A stretch of 64,000 nt of DNA from Limnanthes douglasii subsp. nivea. Lineage: Eukaryota > Streptophyta > Magnoliopsida > Brassicales > Limnanthaceae. Position 1 is the first letter of the stretch. Each line of letters opens with the position of its first letter. A program made the translations under genes and the position numbers. The stretch spans positions 68,844,352-68,908,351 of the forward strand of contig JAUPFV010000004.1 in NCBI GenBank assembly GCA_036936605.1, read 5' to 3'. A model generated the notes under the pieces. The model was not told the origin of the DNA. It was given only the letters and a program-made list of their open reading frames with translations, and ran no database searches. Shown here in pieces: positions 1 through 10,429 of this stretch.

Positions 1-2
1 GT

Positions 3-2204
3 GATGAGGCATTCAATGAAATCAAGAAGCATCTTTCCTCTCCCAAAACTTTGTTCAAACCAGTTGATGGGGAGACTCTTATTGTGTATCTGGCCGTTTC
101 AAGTTGTGCCATCAGTGCTGTGTTGGTAAGGGAGGTTGATGGTTGTCCATACCCAGTGTACTACATCAGCAAAAGCTTGATTGATGCTGAGAGGCGTTAC
201 TTGAAACTTGAAAAATTGGCATTAGCTCTGGTGATAGCTGCAAGAAAAATGAGGCCTTACTTTCAGGCTCATCCTATCATCGTCCGGACATCTTTCCCTT
301 TAAAGAATGTCCTTCAAAAGGCAGACATTTCAAGCAGAATGACAAAGTGGTCAGTAGAGTTGGGGGACTTCGACATAGACTTCGCTCCTCGAACAGCAGT
401 AAAAGCCCAAGCTGTGGCTGATTTTCTGGTTGAATTTCACTCCGATAGAGATTCAGAGCAACCTACTGATTCAAAAGACAAGAAAGTGTGGATTGTCCGA
501 ACAGACGGAGGGTCTAGCACCATGGGATGTGGGGCAGGAATATGTCTCACTTCCCCATACGGGGACAGCATGTACCAAGCTATTTGTTTTGCTTTCAGGG
601 CGTCTAATAACGAGTCCGAATATGAAACAGCTATAGCTGGGTTAAAGTTGGCCCACATCTGTGGGGCTAAAAGGGTCAAGCTTTTGAGTGACTCCCAGTT
701 GCTTGTCCACCATGCCATAGGCCAATCTGGGGCTAGAAAGGAGCAGTTGGTAAAATATTTACTCCTCCTAAAAAATGAAGCGCTAAAGTTTAAAGCTGTT
801 GTCTATGAGCACATTCCCCGGGCAGAAAATGAATTAGCAGACTCTTTGGCAACAATAGCGTATACAGAATCCTACCCATGGATCCATGTGCTTGAAAGCC
901 CTTCTATTCAACTTAGTGAGAGTGGAAAAGAGGAATTTTTTAAAATACAAGTGAACCGGCCTCAAGACTGGAGGTCTCCTCTCATACAATATATGTCCGA
1001 TGGTATTATACCTTCAGATAAGTCACAAGCCAGAACGTTGAAACACAAGGCTCGTGGTTTCATTATGTTGAGAGATGTGTTGTATAAAAAATCCTATAGT
1101 AAACCTCTCCTACGTTGTTTAGGAGATCACGAGTCACAAGTGGTCCTCTCCGAATTGCATGATGGTGAGGGATCAACCCATTGTGGGTTCAGAGCTTTAA
1201 CAAGAAGAGTGTTACTCTCCGGGTACTATTGGCCATCAATCATGAAAGATGCTAAGGAGCTGGTAAAGAGGTGTGACCCATGCCAGAGATACAGCAATGA
1301 AATTCATGTACCAGCCATTCCTTTGGAGTCAATTTCTGAGCCCATCCCTTTTGCTCGATGGGGATTGGACTTGGTTGGGCCTCTCCTTGTGGCGTCTGGA
1401 GGGCGTAAAACTATAATTGTGGCCATTGACTACTTCTCAAAATGGATAGAAGCAGCTCCCCTGGCAGGGACAACATCAAAAGCTGTTATAAAATTCATTA
1501 TGTCCAACATATGTTGCAGATTTGGTGTCCCACAGAAGATAACAACAGACAATGGGCCACAGTTTGACAACAGAGAGATGGAGAGCTTCTGTGCCTCAAG
1601 GGGTATACAGCACTGCTTCTCTTCACCTTTTCACCCACAAGCCAATGGGCAGGTTGAAGTGGCTAATAGAACTATACTGTCCGGGTTAAAGAAAAATTTG
1701 GAAGGGGCTGCTGGGAAGTGGCCTAGTTATCTACAAGAAGTCTTGTGGGCCTACCGGACAACACCTGGGGCTGCAACACAAGAATCTCCCTTTGCCTTGG
1801 TCTATGGAATGGATGCAGTAGCCCCCATAGAGAAGACACTTCCTTCCTTTCGTGTTTACAACTTCTCCGGACACGCTAATGAAATGGCAATTAGAAATCA
1901 GCTTGATTTGATAGAAGAAAGAAGGGTTAAAGCCCACCTTAGAACTGCACACTATCAGAGCCTGATGAGAAGCAGGTTTGTTTCTAAAGTTAAAAGAAGA
2001 GATTTCCAGCCCGGGGACAAAGTATTGAGAAAGGTCTTCTTGCATACTAAGGAAAAGCTCTTCGGAAAGCTGGCCCCAACTTGGGAGGGTCCCTATACCG
2101 TGGTTGAAAGAATCAAGCCTGTGACTTATTGGTTGGAAGACAAAGATGGCAGGGTTTTAACTCACCCTTGGAATATTGAACACCTTCGAATGTACTTGGA
2201 ATAA
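3..2204 (+). CDS. Ty3 (Tat-type) pol, 3' part: RT-RNase H, second RNase H, integrase
   Basis: The window opens inside the reverse-transcriptase/RNase H part of a Ty3 polyprotein and the frame stays open to the stop at 2202-2204. Order seen: the RT-linked RNase H (YYISKSLIDAERRYL, KLEKLALALVIAARKMRPYF); a second RNase H domain with acidic residues in RTDGGSSTMGCGAG (about 499-540), NNESEYE, SDSQLL and NELADSLA; an HHCC zinc finger ending CDPCQRY (about 1272-1292); the integrase core with D in GLDLVGPL, D in TTDNGPQFD and E in NGQVEVANR; and a C-terminal region ending NIEHLRMYLE. Two RNase H domains in tandem are known for the Tat lineage (archaeal-type aRNH). All catalytic residues I can see are present and there is no stop, unlike almost every other element here, so A is probably the least decayed Ty3 copy. 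Its gag, protease, most of RT and 5' LTR lie off the left edge. Confidence 0.93.
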   Translation, partial: DEAFNEIKKHLSSPKTLFKPVDGETLIVYLAVSSCAISAVLVREVDGCPYPVYYISKSLIDAERRYLKLEKLALALVIAARKMRPYFQAHPIIVRTSFPLKNVLQKADISSRMTKWSVELGDFDIDFAPRTAVKAQAVADFLVEFHSDRDSEQPTDSKDKKVWIVRTDGGSSTMGCGAGICLTSPYGDSMYQAICFAFRASNNESEYETAIAGLKLAHICGAKRVKLLSDSQLLVHHAIGQSGARKEQLVKYLLLLKNEALKFKAVVYEHIPRAENELADSLATIAYTESYPWIHVLESPSIQLSESGKEEFFKIQVNRPQDWRSPLIQYMSDGIIPSDKSQARTLKHKARGFIMLRDVLYKKSYSKPLLRCLGDHESQVVLSELHDGEGSTHCGFRALTRRVLLSGYYWPSIMKDAKELVKRCDPCQRYSNEIHVPAIPLESISEPIPFARWGLDLVGPLLVASGGRKTIIVAIDYFSKWIEAAPLAGTTSKAVIKFIMSNICCRFGVPQKITTDNGPQFDNREMESFCASRGIQHCFSSPFHPQANGQVEVANRTILSGLKKNLEGAAGKWPSYLQEVLWAYRTTPGAATQESPFALVYGMDAVAPIEKTLPSFRVYNFSGHANEMAIRNQLDLIEERRVKAHLRTAHYQSLMRSRFVSKVKRRDFQPGDKVLRKVFLHTKEKLFGKLAPTWEGPYTVVERIKPVTYWLEDKDGRVLTHPWNIEHLRMYLE

Positions 2205-2666
2205 CACTTGTGTAAATATTTACTTGTTTAAACATCCATGTAAATATTTGGGGGCATACCTTCCCCTCTTCGGTGGCACGGAGAGCTTTCAATGAAATTT
2301 GGTGCATTCTTCAAAATTCTCTAAGTGTTTTCAAAATTTTATCCCTTATCATGCTACCCGGACTGAAAGATCTAGGGGCTATTTAAATTCTAGCCGGAGA
2401 GTCTTAGTACTCTCACAATGCAATAAAGCTATTTAAACTCCAGCTATTTAAAACAAAAGCAAATAATGAAAGAAGATAATGGTTGAACAAAATAGAAACA
2501 TTCATTTAACAAACTTAAAATTGCCTTGGCCTTCCAAGGACTTTTGAACAAGTTAGAATACAGCACAAAAAATCTGTCCGAATAATACAGACACCATCAC
2601 AAAAAGAGTGCCTTGGCCTTCCAAGGACTTTAGTTTGAATGAAAGATAAATAGAATAAATTATAAG
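2205..2666. other. Spacer between pol and the antisense ORF of element A
   Basis: No ORF of note. It lies between the convergent ends of pol (+) and the extra ORF (-). A 16-bp palindrome-like motif, CCTTGGCCTTCCAAGG, occurs twice (about 2524 and 2610). This could be where the two transcripts terminate, but I see no clear terminator signal. Confidence 0.5.
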
Positions 2667-5638
2667 TTAAGGTTGAGCCTTTGAAGATGGCTCGCCCTCA
2701 TCTGCTTTCTTGCCCTTGATGTCGCTCCTCTCTTCGACTATCTTCTTGCCCTTGGGATCAATCTCCTCTTCGCCTGGGCTCTCTCCGGTTTCCTCTTCAT
2801 TATCAGATGAGGACTCACCGGAATATCCCTCGTCAACCATAGTATAATATGGAATGTCATCATCATCCACATAGCGCCATAAGTCCCCAAGTCCCCTCTT
2901 CGGGAATTTTTCGTGAAACAGGAGAACCATATCAGACTTCACCCTTTGAATCATTAGCTCCTCGCTTTGTATCATCTCCCTGGCATAGGCGTTGATCTTG
3001 GCCTTGATTGTGGCCTCTTGGTCCCTTACCAAAACAACCTTCTCTTCAACAGCCTGAGTCACTGCATTTTCTAAAGCAATCTTGTCAGTGGTCAGGTTGG
3101 TGATGAGCTTCTCCTTTGCTGCAGTTTCTCCCCTTGAGGTTGTCAGGTCCTTCTCCATACCGGACAGCTTATCCTGAAGATCTTTTATGGTCTGCTCTAG
3201 GGTGGCAACTTTTGTGTTGCTCTCATCATGACTCCTCTTCAGCTCCTCGTGCGCTTCCTTAAGTAAATCAGCATTGGTGGTGGCAGTGCAGAGGTCTTCG
3301 GATAGCTTTTCCTTATCAGACTTGAGGTCTTTGATAGTGTCCGCTTGACTCCGGACTTGCCTCTCCAATGTGAGAACTGGTTGCACATTACTGAGCAGAG
3401 AATGGGCAATAATGTCCTTCTCACTAGAAACCATAAAAGTCTTACCATTAAAGTTGACTGTATTAGAGCTGCTCGGAGGGACGTAGGGCCCTGCAAACTC
3501 GTCTCTAGGCAGGCCAAGGAAATATTCACCAAGTCCACCCAGACCGGTGATGTCCACTTCATCCAAATTAAGCTCTCCCCCTCAACCTCATAAGTAAGGA
3601 ATTCCCTTGGAATCTCTTCTTAAAAGTCCATTGGGATTTCTTCGGCCAGTGTTGGGTCAGTAGGGAAAGAGGGCTCCGGATCCCGGAGAGCAAGCTCATC
3701 TCCTTGGGAAGTCTTTTTCTTCTTGGCTTCCCTATCATCACCTTCAATTACTTGATTGCGAGTCCTCTTGGATTCCCTTGGAGGTTTTGGGAGGTTCACT
3801 TCCTGCTTTTCGCTCTCCTGCTCCACCACTTGTAAAAGGGCTGCATCAATTTGAACTTGTGTTGGCCCCTCTGGATCTGTTGGGGCCTCCTTTTCAGTAT
3901 CACCTGCCACTTTCTTGCCTTTTCTTCTGCCCTTCATTTTACTTGGGGCTTTGGCCCGGATAGGCAGGTAGAGTGTCCCATCCAGCTCGTGGGACCTTCT
4001 CAGCACAATATCTTCATCAGGCTGGGTGGTGAGCTCCTCCCAAGTTAGGTCTCTCCGACCTGTTGTGGTCCACAGGTGGGACCTTGCTAAGTTTCCAGGG
4101 GTGAAGGCCTTGTGGAATCGGTTCTCCCAGTTCTCTGCAGCCCATGCGTTGATTTTGCCACAGGTAGTCTGTCCGGCCTTCAGGTAGTCCCCGAACTCCT
4201 TTGGCAGCTCTGTTAAAACAAAATAGAAATTGGTTAGTACAAAAAAGAAAAAAGAGATTCGAACAGAAACTTAAAGTAAAAAACTTACGGTCACTCCTCC
4301 ATCTACTCCTGAGGAGGCTTGGATTCTCTCCGACCTTGATTTTCTTGCCGTTTTCCCATGAGCCACTGACAAACAAGAATTGGCTCCTCCATTTGCTCTC
4401 CGACTCCAGGAGATCATCAACAGCTTTGAGATCGTTCCCCATGTTGAAATGGTAGAAGGGGAACTGATGATGCTTGCACAGATTGGCCACTGCAGCAAAC
4501 TCTTCCATAGGAAGAGGGATCCCTGATAACCTGGATGCCATAATACATGACATTAAGGTGAACCAACCATTGGGGCTTAGCTGTGTTGGGCAGAGCTTGA
4601 CCAGATGGAAGTAGCGTACGATCTCCGGGTCTAGTGGGAACCTGAGCCCCCAGTTAAATAGCTCCGTAAAGAAGACTATCTCATTCCGTTTACAGTCCAT
4701 TGGGGTCTCCGGATCGATGGGAATCCTTATCTTCACGTTTTCAGGGATCCCCCATTTGGTGCGCATTCTGCCCAGATCAGAGGTATGGATGAATGCATAC
4801 TTGGTCTTCTGCAAGGCCAAGAGATACTTGAACTCAACTTTGTGGAAGCACGGCCCCACTCTTCCCTCAAGGCACTCCGGCAGATCCGGGCGCCTCAGAT
4901 ACAAATTTTCCTTCCCCTTTTTTGCAGCAGCAGCAGTGGTATAAGCCTGTCCGGAGGACTCGGACTCAAAGGGGACCACTTCAATAGAGTCCTCCATTCT
5001 CTCCTCCATAATTGTTGGAGGGACTTCTGTGGAAGTGGTTCGAGGAGGATTGGTGCTTGGCATAGCTTGCCCTCCGGACTGTTGACTACCCGTATTTATT
5101 TGACTTCTCACCTCAAGTTGAGTTTCTGAGGCAGAAGGTTCTTTGGGGGGTGCCGGGCTGCTGGCCTCCGGACCGGACAGCCTCTCCCGGGGAGCTCTAA
5201 AGGGCACTCCAGGGACAGCCTCTTTGTCCCCGATTTTGAGGGAGTATTTTTAGAAGTTAGCCCCTTGACTAACCGGCTTGGCCTTTTGATGACTAATTTA
5301 TCCGGAGAGTGGTCAGAGTCAGACCCCATGGCAATAAAAGATGATTTTTTCCTAACACTTATGGCGGTAACTCCTGGTTCAACAGCAGGTATTGACTCCT
5401 GAACTGAGGAACCCGATACTATGGGAGAAAGGGTGGATTGAAAGAGCTTTCTGGGCTTGGTACCTTTTGAAGAGGATGAGCCTCTATCAGATTCTGCAAC
5501 AGAGGAGGCTGGTTTCTCAACAGGCGACGATGGTAGCCCTGCTGCCAGTCGTTTTTCCTTCTCGACCCTTTGTGCTTTCTCCAACTCCGAAAGGTTGAGC
5601 CAACCGCCTTTGATCAATGCTGTTCTTGCTGTAAACAT
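2667..5638 (-). pseudogene. Antisense additional ORF (aORF) of Tat-type element A, interrupted
   Basis: A minus-strand coding region fills the space between pol and the 3' LTR, the position of the antisense extra ORF described for some Tat-lineage elements (Retand-like). Reading 5' to 3' on minus: a Ser/Pro-rich low-complexity start (ATG at 5638); a conserved globular block (about 4900-4290) with FPLDPEIVRYFHLVKL and QLSPNGWFTLMSCIMASRL, resembling the plant 'putative gypsy type transposon' family (PF04195-like); a 79-nt intron; a Lys/Glu-rich nuclear-like segment (KMKGRRKGKKV, REAKKKK); then a long heptad-type coiled coil (about 3380-2990) and an acidic tail ending SSKAQP. Breaks: a reading-frame change near 5110-5210, an in-frame TAA at 3620-3622 and a one-base shift near 3566. 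Function unknown; gag-like or DNA-binding roles are guesses. Identity as an aORF is strong, family name moderate. Confidence 0.8.
4210..4288 (-). other. Probable intron in the antisense ORF of element A
   Basis: On the minus strand a donor GTAAGT follows the codons for SRWRSD and a T-rich tract ends in TTTTAACAG before AGCTGCC. Removing these 79 nt joins the conserved block to a frame that runs through ELPKEFGDYLKAG to the NLS-like segment. Reading through it instead gives a Phe/Leu-rich stretch typical of intron sequence. Confidence 0.75.
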
Positions 5639-6063
5639 AAAACAGCCAAGGAAGTTTTTGTTCTAGAGAGATAAAGCTCTGGGTGAAATTGCAGAGTAAA
5701 ATTTGAGAGAGATAGTAAAATAGTGAAAAATGAATGTGAATTTATAGTAGATTTGAAGAAAAAGGAGTTGATTCCTAGGAGAATCTGAAAAGTTGGGTAA
5801 TGATTAAAAGAAGGCGCTGATGTCATTATTGGTAATTAAAGAGGTTACTTGTAAAAGAAGATGGTGCGAAATTCAAGGTGAAAAAACGGCTGGAGTGGCC
5901 AATCAGAAAGCGACACGTGTCCCACTATCTTTGGCAAAAACCGTTTGAAATTCTTAACGTTTAACCTGTCCGGGTATACCCACTACTCTGTCCGGATTAA
6001 GAACCACTTCATGCAATCGGACTGTTTTTCAGTTCTTTGACAAAGACACTTGCTCAAACACCT
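5639..6063. other. Region between antisense ORF start and polypurine tract of element A
   Basis: No coding signal. It should hold the promoter and 5' UTR for the minus-strand ORF. I see no convincing TATA box for that strand, so no promoter is called. Confidence 0.4.
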
Positions 6064-6077
6064 AAAAAAGGGGCTCC
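6064..6077 (+). other. Polypurine tract of element A
   Basis: AAAAAAGGGGCTCC directly precedes the TGATG start of the 3' LTR, the usual place and composition for the plus-strand primer of an LTR retrotransposon. Confidence 0.7.
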
Positions 6078-6537
6078 TGATGAGTCCGAATTCAGCATGC
6101 TCCCCGGAAGGGCAAGTCAGCCTAAGTCTCTCCGTAAACCGGACAGGCTACAAGCACATAAATCGGACAGATCATTCGGACCAGACAGATCACTTCGAAC
6201 ATTATGAACTTAAGGCTGTTCGAACTATGACTAAAGTACTAAAAAACCTAAACACTTCTTGACTAAGCTACCTGCCCTCCTGTTTAGAACTCATGGGTCT
6301 TTAAACATGACCCGGGTCCATTAAACATGACCCGAAAGCCCATAAGGGCCCAAACATCATACTATAAATACCCAACCACCAGCATTAACTATGGGTAATG
6401 AAAATTAACTGCTACCAAACTGCTTAATTCTCTCTCCACCTTTAAACACTCACATACCACCGTTAAACACCCATACACCACCTTGAAACTCCACTAAAAA
6501 TTACTAGCCTACCCTCAGGCGATTATTATCCACATCA
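6078..6537 (+). repeat. 3' LTR of Tat-type element A
   Basis: 460 bp beginning TGATGAGTCCG and ending CCACATCA, so the ends form a 5-bp inverted repeat TGATG/CATCA. A TATA box (ACTATAAATACCCAACCACC, 6361-6380) sits about 160 bp before the end. The same start and the same TATA block recur at 46101 onwards in element B. GGACAG-type short motifs repeat inside U3. The 5' LTR is outside the window, so age cannot be estimated. Confidence 0.85.
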
Positions 6538-7545
6538 AATGGTAGAGATTAGTGGCTTATCATGCTTCCAACCATATCTTTTAGTGTTCGGTTTCGTCTC
6601 TCATATACACCATTCATGCGAGATGAACCCGACATAGTGTATTGAGGGACTATTCCACAATTCTCTATATACTGTGCAAAGAGTCTTAGACGTTGTTCAC
6701 CCAATCCGTCATATCTACCATAAAAGTCGCTACCACAATCATATATAAGGATCTTAATGTTCTTACCGAGTTGTTTTTAAACTTCAGTCCTAAAAGCTTT
6801 GAACTTGTCTAGGGCCTCATGCTTTTCTTCTTGATCAGACCTTGAACTGGTCCTTTATCAGCTACCTTCCGCTTAGGCCTTGACCCATTTGCAGATGTTA
6901 TCACATTAACCTCAGTTGTTGTGCCTTTAAGTTTATCCTCCTGTGAAGTGTGGGAAATCAATTCATTGATATTCCATTTTTCCTGCATGCCGTTATAGGT
7001 GGACTGAAAATACTTAAACTGGTTTGGCAGCGAATGAAATGTGAACCCACTATGCATTCTTTAGGTAAGTATAAACTGATTACCTTTAATTTTTGGCTAA
7101 TCATCACATTCCCAGAATGTGCTCCCAGATTTTACCTTTGCCATTATACTTTTTAGTAGCTAGCTTGATGAGCAAATGGTGAATCTCTACCTTCTCATTT
7201 TTTCAAAGGTTTTCTCAACCTCCGCGAGAAAGATTGAGGCAGTGGTAAATTCTTTAAGGACAACCCCATGCAATGCTACTGGTATCACCTGTAATAAAAG
7301 CGTCATGCATAACTTATTTGACTTCTCCCACCTTTCAACGACCTTAGTTTACTCCGGTGTACTTTCCGGACTATGGGGGAAGGTTTGCGAGTTGTTAATG
7401 CATGGTCATAATCATGTACAGATAAAAACAACAACACATCTTCCTTTCACAATTGGAAGTCTGAACAATCCAACATGGGTGGACGGTTCCCAAATAGATT
7501 GTAACCAATGGATACTATTATAAGAACAAACAACACAAAACACAT
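6538..7545 (-). pseudogene. Copia gag and integrase relic, split by element A
   Basis: The minus strand reads as a decayed Ty1/copia polyprotein: gag start near 7530 (NLFGNRPPMLDCSDFQL, VHDYDHAL), later gag near 7057 (LPNQFKYFQSTYNGMQEKWN, INELISH), then directly integrase core near 6830-6540 (EALDKFKAFRTEVKKQLG, VPQYTMSGSS, RRNRTLKDMVGSM). Protease and the zinc knuckle between them are missing, so there is an internal deletion around 6830. The coding relic stops at the LTR end of element A at 6537, so element A inserted into this integrase and the rest lies left of the window. Multiple stops and shifts. Confidence 0.85.
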
Positions 7546-7714
7546 TTAGCATCTTGACATATAACTCAAAACATATGGATGAACATGACAAATACATGTA
7601 AAACAAAAAATTCCCCGATAACAGATATCATAGGGAAAATCATACTAACATGCAATTTTATGAGCTTGAGAAAAATACAATGATCATTATATTAATTTCA
7701 TAAGTACCAATGAG

Positions 7715-8110
7715 AACTTCCGGAGGACCGATATCATTTACTTAGATTAAAATAACCCTAATTTGATTTTCGGAAATACCGGTGAAACTTTCAGGAGGGC
7801 CGGTTTCACCTACTCAAAATCGAAAAATTACAAAGATGAATTTCAATTTATCCTAAGTACCGACAAAACCTTCCGGAGGGCTGATTTCATCTACTTAAAA
7901 TTAAAATCAACACAAGGACCATTTTCAGTAATTTTCTCTCGTTCATGATTAATTTAAAACAAAATGTGAACCTTCCAGAGGGCCGACAATATTTGAATTT
8001 AAATTAGGCCTCGAACCATTTGAAGCCTAGGATCCATAAGAAAATTAAATTTAACCTTCCGGAGGACCGATTAAAATAATTCCTTAGTTTCACCTACCGG
8101 TCTACGAAAC
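7715..8110. repeat. Diverged repeats with CCTTCCGGAGG core
   Basis: A motif close to CCTTCCGGAGGgCCGAT, followed by TTTCAyCTACTTAAAAT, recurs near 7718, 7790, 7868, 7970 and 8054, at spacings of about 70-100 bp and with substitutions. It lies in the copia leader. The core contains the palindrome TCCGGA. Confidence 0.65.
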
Positions 8111-8191
8111 CTTAGTCATACATCGCCATTTAATTATTCAAGCATACACAATTTAGTTTATAAATATACATACAATGATTAGCATGTCCAA

Positions 8192-8202
<11 letters not shown>

Positions 8203-8226
<24 letters not shown>
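8203..8226. repeat. (TA)n microsatellite
   Basis: Uninterrupted TA run following ACACACA. Confidence 0.9.
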
Positions 8227-8233
<7 letters not shown>

Positions 8234-8815
8234 ACAGTAGTACTGCGTCTCATACAACATCGTGTTGCCAACAACAGCGGGCCTACCTGATGCAGCAGCA
8301 TCCTGCATACTTGCTGCAGTACAATAGCCTACTTACCTGCCTGCAGGTCCTCGACAGCGCCCAGCCTGGAGCAGCGTTGCTGTCACTGAATATATGTTCA
8401 GCCACCAGCCTTCCACTGATATCATAGCGATAACAGTGAGTTTTTGAATCCTCGCAAGTCACAACGTTCACCACAGCTTCCACAATTAACTAGCAATGAT
8501 GAACACCGTATGACAGACTTCGATCATCGTTAACATCAGGGGTTAAGCCGTCGATGAGCCATTGTCCCAATAGTTTTGATTTTATTTTTTATATTAGGGT
8601 TATTTTGATGCTAATTTTAGGAGAAGAAATTCTAGACATTAATTAACCCTAATTTAACTAAAAACGCCAATCTATCAAAATAATAATTCATTCCCTAACC
8701 AAATCCATTAACGCATAATCCCAATTACATGGATTTTTAACGGAGAAAAAAAACAAGAATATTTCTTTATCAATACACACTTTGATTACTCTACCAAATC
8801 CAAAAAATGTTAACT

Positions 8816-8829
8816 TGGCTCCGATACCA
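8816..8829 (-). other. Primer binding site of the minus-strand copia element
   Basis: The minus strand reads TGGTATCGGAGCCA two bases inside the LTR. It matches the initiator-tRNA-Met type PBS of plant copia elements with one difference from the usual TGGTATCAGAGCC (used by the element at 51415). Confidence 0.85.
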
Positions 8830-8831
8830 AA

Positions 8832-9472
8832 TGTTATATATTATTCAAAATCGCATTAAATAATATATAACAAATTGCGGAATTTTAAACAAACCATTTT
8901 CTAGATTCACCTAATGAATAAATAGAAAACCAAGAACACTTACGGGTTTGCCTGTTGCTTTCCATCTAGTATTCGCTTTTGTTCCTTTTCTATATTTATC
9001 GATTCTGCATATTTCCTTGAGAAACCTGCAGAATGAGTTAGTAAAAAAGAAAGGTTTCCAGATAAAAAAAAGGAAGGGACCCTCTGTTTGTGAGTAGGGT
9101 GTAGGATTATGAAATTCCTAAACCTAGCCCATTACTTATAGTCTTTACAATGTGAAGCCCAACATTATAAAACCCATCAATTATTACTTCCTTGTGTCCA
9201 TGAACATAAACTGATAAATAGATAATTCAATTTATATCCCTGATTTATTAATTTCGGCTTAAGTGTTGAGATTTGGGCCCTCTTCATCACAGTGTCCAAA
9301 TTCAACTCGGTTATCACACTTGAGCCCATAACGCCTTTTTACCCATATGTCTAATTTAGTTAATTAAACAATTAAATCAATTACTTTAAATTTGGTCTTC
9401 CTTAAGACAATGACCGAATATGTTTATTTAGCATGTCGGTCCATAAATATATGACATAAATATATTCCAACA
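8832..9472 (-). repeat. 5' LTR of the minus-strand copia element
   Basis: 641 bp; on the minus strand it starts TGTTGGAATATATT and ends ATATATAACA, with the PBS immediately inside. The ends form a TGTT/AACA inverted repeat. TATA-like sequences (TTTTATAATG, ACTATAAGTAATGGGC) lie mid-LTR on the minus strand. Its partner would be left of element A, outside the window. Confidence 0.8.
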
Positions 9473-10429
9473 TTTAAACGCTAATTTCTTTTTCTCAGAA
9501 AATTGCTGGTTTGGTGAGGGGCAGATTCAAACCTTACTGTCTGAATGCCGGTCTTCGGGGAAATATTTTCTCCTCTGTCCTTCTACCGGAGTTGTATTCC
9601 TCGTTGTCTCTAGTCAGTTTCTATTATCCGATTGCTAGTGGTATTGTCGCGCTCAGTTTTTTTTATGGTTCTCGTCGATAATGCCTGAGGTTTTGTTGAT
9701 GGAGAAACTTCACCCCTTTGTCATCACATCTCTTTATCTTATCATACGCTCGTAGACGAGGCTCTTTCTCGGATTTTGTATAGGTGTTTCCCTATTTTTT
9801 TCTATTTTTGAGCGATAGTGAATAAACTTCTAAAGTCCAGTCTTTGGTTCGTCTCCTCTGCTCCAAACACCAAGTTAAGTCTCTCTACCTCAACAATACC
9901 TATATTTCCACGACAATAACTCTTCGTTACAAAAGTTATGATGGTCTCCTCTTACCGAGCCTTGGACGTTGATCTGATGCTCTGTCGTTCATCAACATTG
10001 ATCTTCTCACCTTGGACATCTTCTCACTTGAGACAATGAAAATCTTGGGTTGGTGAAGGATTCACCAATTCAGGCGATAATGGCGGCACCGAGCAACGGT
10101 GAGATAAGTGCAAGTGATAGACAAATGTTGGCAGTGTACGGTAAATTTAAGGGGTTTTGTTTGGAAATCCCTAATCCAAAAGGTTTTTCCTTATATTATG
10201 ACTACGAGTCATGTTCATCCTCTGGGTCCAAAATTAATAGTGCTTATTTTGAATTTAATAAAGTCTTGCGCCCTTACAAGTCAATTTATTTATTTTTAAT
10301 TTAAGGTTTGGATATGGGTATTATTTGAATTTAATTTAGGATTTCAATTTCTAAAATATCTGTGTTGGTTGTTTTTCCTAGTTTAATTTTAATTTTTGCG
10401 TCTTATATTTTGGTTTTCTATCGTATATA
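9473..10429. other. Unassigned stretch upstream of the LINE relic
   Basis: No clear gene. Position and orientation suggest decayed LINE ORF1/5' sequence. The 84-codon ORF at 10050-10304 (+) has no motif I recognise, and T-rich tracts dominate. Confidence 0.4.

Larger units (their letters stand above)
7546..8815 (-). other. 5' leader of the minus-strand copia element
   Basis: Non-coding stretch between the gag start and the PBS of the same element. It holds the diverged CCTTCCGGAGG repeat family (separate entry), a (TA)n run near 8203-8225 and a GC-richer patch near 8240-8540. The 66-codon ORF there has no recognisable domain. Confidence 0.6.

Noticed and set aside
437..2045. Minus-strand ORFs of 93 and 104 codons inside pol of element A
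   Set aside because: They are antisense shadows of the conserved RNase H and integrase frames; the shadow recurs in relic B only because pol is conserved.
8283..8483. 66-codon minus-strand ORF with Cys-rich end
   Set aside because: It lies in the copia leader, has no domain and no coding support.
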